Source of the DNA: Ideonella benzenivorans
GTDB lineage: Bacteria; Pseudomonadota; Gammaproteobacteria; Burkholderiales; Burkholderiaceae_C
NCBI RefSeq assembly: GCF_020387415.1
Contig: NZ_JAGWCB010000010.1
Location: forward strand, 682,001 to 746,000
Direction of reading: 5' to 3'
Length of the DNA stretch: 64,000 nt
Shown: piece by piece, positions 62,925 to 64,000 of the stretch
Layout: every line of letters begins with the position of its first letter
Numbering within the stretch: the stretch's first letter is position 1
Program-made: the position numbers and the translations under genes
Notes under the pieces: model-generated
The model's database searches: none
Told to the model about the DNA's origin: nothing
The model's input: only the letters and a program-made list of their open reading frames with translations

Positions 62925-64000
62925 TCAGCTTGCCTTGAAATTCGCCTTCTTCAGCAATGATTCGTACTGCTGACTCATCACGTAAGACTGCACCTGGGCC
63001 CAGAAGTCCATCGTCACCACCACGATGATCAACAGAGAGGTGCCGCCGAAATAGAACGGCACGTTGTACTTCAGAACCAGGAACTCGGGCAGCAGGCACA
63101 CCAGGGTGATGTAGATCGCGCCGGCAAAGGTCAGACGCGAGAGGATCCTGTCAATGTGCTTGGCTGTCTGATCACCAGGACGGATCCCGGGGATGAAGGC
63201 ACCGCTCTTCTTCAGGTTGTCGGCCGTTTCCCGGCTGTTGAACACCAGGGCCGTGTAGAAGAAGCTGAAGAACACGATCATCGCAGCGTAGAGCAGCACG
63301 TAGATCGGTTGTCCCGGCGACAGGGCCGACGAGATGTCCTTCAACCAGCGCATGTTGTCACCGGTGGCGAACCAGCCCACCACCGTCGCCGGCAGCAGGA
63401 TGATCGACGACGCGAAGATCGGCGGGATCACGCCCGACATGTTCAGCTTGAGCGGCAGGTGCGACGATTGACCGCCATACACCTTGTTGCCCACCTGACG
63501 CTTGGCGTAGTTCACCAGGATCTTGCGTTGACCGCGCTCGACGAACACCACCGCAAACGTCACCAGGACGACGATCGCCAAGATGAACAGACAGGCGATC
63601 ACGCTCATCGCACCGGTGCGCACCAGTTCGAACAGACCCCCGATCGCACTGGGCAGGCCCGCCGCGATACCGCCGAAGATCAGGATCGAGATGCCGTTGC
63701 CCAGCCCGCGCTCCGTGATCTGCTCACCCAGCCACATCAGGAACATGGTGCCGGCGACCAGGCTGACCACCGTGGTGATCCGGAAGCCGAAGCCGGGGTC
63801 CAGCACCAGCCCCTGCGAGCCCTCCAGCGCCAGGGCGATGCCCAGCGACTGGAAGATGCCCAGCAACAGGGTACCGTAGCGCGTGTACTGGGTGATCTTG
63901 CGACGACCGGCCTCACCTTCCTTCTTCAGTGCCTCCAGGCTCGGCACCACGTAGGTCATCAACTGCATGATGATCGAGGCCGAGATGTAGGGCATGATGC
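62925..64000 (-). CDS. secY: Protein translocase subunit SecY (5' end outside window)
   Basis: The C-terminal 358 or so residues of the SecY channel; the start lies beyond the window (full proteins are about 440). The frame is open to base 64000. Visible: [23 protein letters not shown] (helix 2-3 region), [58 protein letters not shown], the [19 protein letters not shown] loop, and the cytoplasmic [28 protein letters not shown]. It precedes infA in the spc-to-alpha junction. Confidence 0.98.
   Translation of the reverse strand, partial: IMPYISASIIMQLMTYVVPSLEALKKEGEAGRRKITQYTRYGTLLLGIFQSLGIALALEGSQGLVLDPGFGFRITTVVSLVAGTMFLMWLGEQITERGLGNGISILIFGGIAAGLPSAIGGLFELVRTGAMSVIACLFILAIVVLVTFAVVFVERGQRKILVNYAKRQVGNKVYGGQSSHLPLKLNMSGVIPPIFASSIILLPATVVGWFATGDNMRWLKDISSALSPGQPIYVLLYAAMIVFFSFFYTALVFNSRETADNLKKSGAFIPGIRPGDQTAKHIDRILSRLTFAGAIYITLVCLLPEFLVLKYNVPFYFGGTSLLIIVVVTMDFWAQVQSYVMSQQYESLLKKANFKAS

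Overview
This is a 64 kb stretch of high-GC, densely coding bacterial chromosome. Gene content and order (folB-ttcA beside a MidA-type methyltransferase, DUF1631 and Smg proteins, the S46 peptidase, pqqABCDE with a MoxJ-like protein) point to Betaproteobacteria, order Burkholderiales, probably the Rubrivivax/Ideonella/Leptothrix/Roseateles side. That placement is inference from gene families, not from a marker-tree. I see no prophage, insertion sequence or CRISPR array; the window reads as stable chromosome. LAYOUT. 1-15 kb: housekeeping genes (a truncated lytic transglycosylase, NDUFA9-like protein, Cca, S46 peptidase, MidA-type methyltransferase, a pteridine-reductase-like SDR with FolB, TtcA, DUF4136 lipoprotein, GlmU, DUF2087 protein, family 4 UDG, RimI, TsaB, DacB). 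15-28.4 kb: an unusual GDSL-like lipoprotein, Sua5/TsaC, purK-purE, the thioredoxin-TPR protein CnoX, a TPR protein, purC, then a lower-glycolysis block (fba, pyk, maeB, pgk). 28.5-29.6 kb: AzlCD amino-acid exporter. 29.6-44.7 kb: a periplasmic PQQ alcohol-oxidation locus. 44.8-57 kb: lipoprotein, HtpX, Fmt, Def, LysM protein, DprA, Smg, DUF1631, SecFD-YajC. 57-64 kb: initiator tRNA, DsbD and the end of the spc/alpha ribosomal region (rplQ, rpoA, rpsD, rpsK, rpsM, rpmJ, infA, secY). The most interesting part is the PQQ locus. On the minus strand it runs: sigma-54 activator; pqqA-B-C-D-E; PedC-type ABC ATPase and permease; a NosR/NirI-like FMN and 4Fe-4S membrane protein; ApbE flavin transferase; a quinoprotein alcohol dehydrogenase; and a HiPIP. 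Divergent from the activator, on the plus strand, are a four-cysteine cytochrome c, a MoxJ-type periplasmic binding protein and a second cytochrome c. Each of the three intergenic regions (upstream of pqqA, the dehydrogenase and the first cytochrome) holds a near-consensus -24/-12 sigma-54 promoter. Each also has TGTCCC/GGGACA half-sites about 100-200 bp upstream, where enhancer sites are expected. Cofactor synthesis, enzyme and electron acceptors therefore look like one regulon of the local activator. The dehydrogenase carries the Asp-x-Asp signature of lanthanide-dependent enzymes. The NosR-like/ApbE pair suggests a covalently flavinylated membrane electron route attached to PQQ metabolism. 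Regulatory dyads or repeats also stand upstream of glmU, fba, pyk, maeB and the LysM gene. rpsD appears to be its own transcription unit, with promoter, structured leader and terminator, inside the alpha operon.
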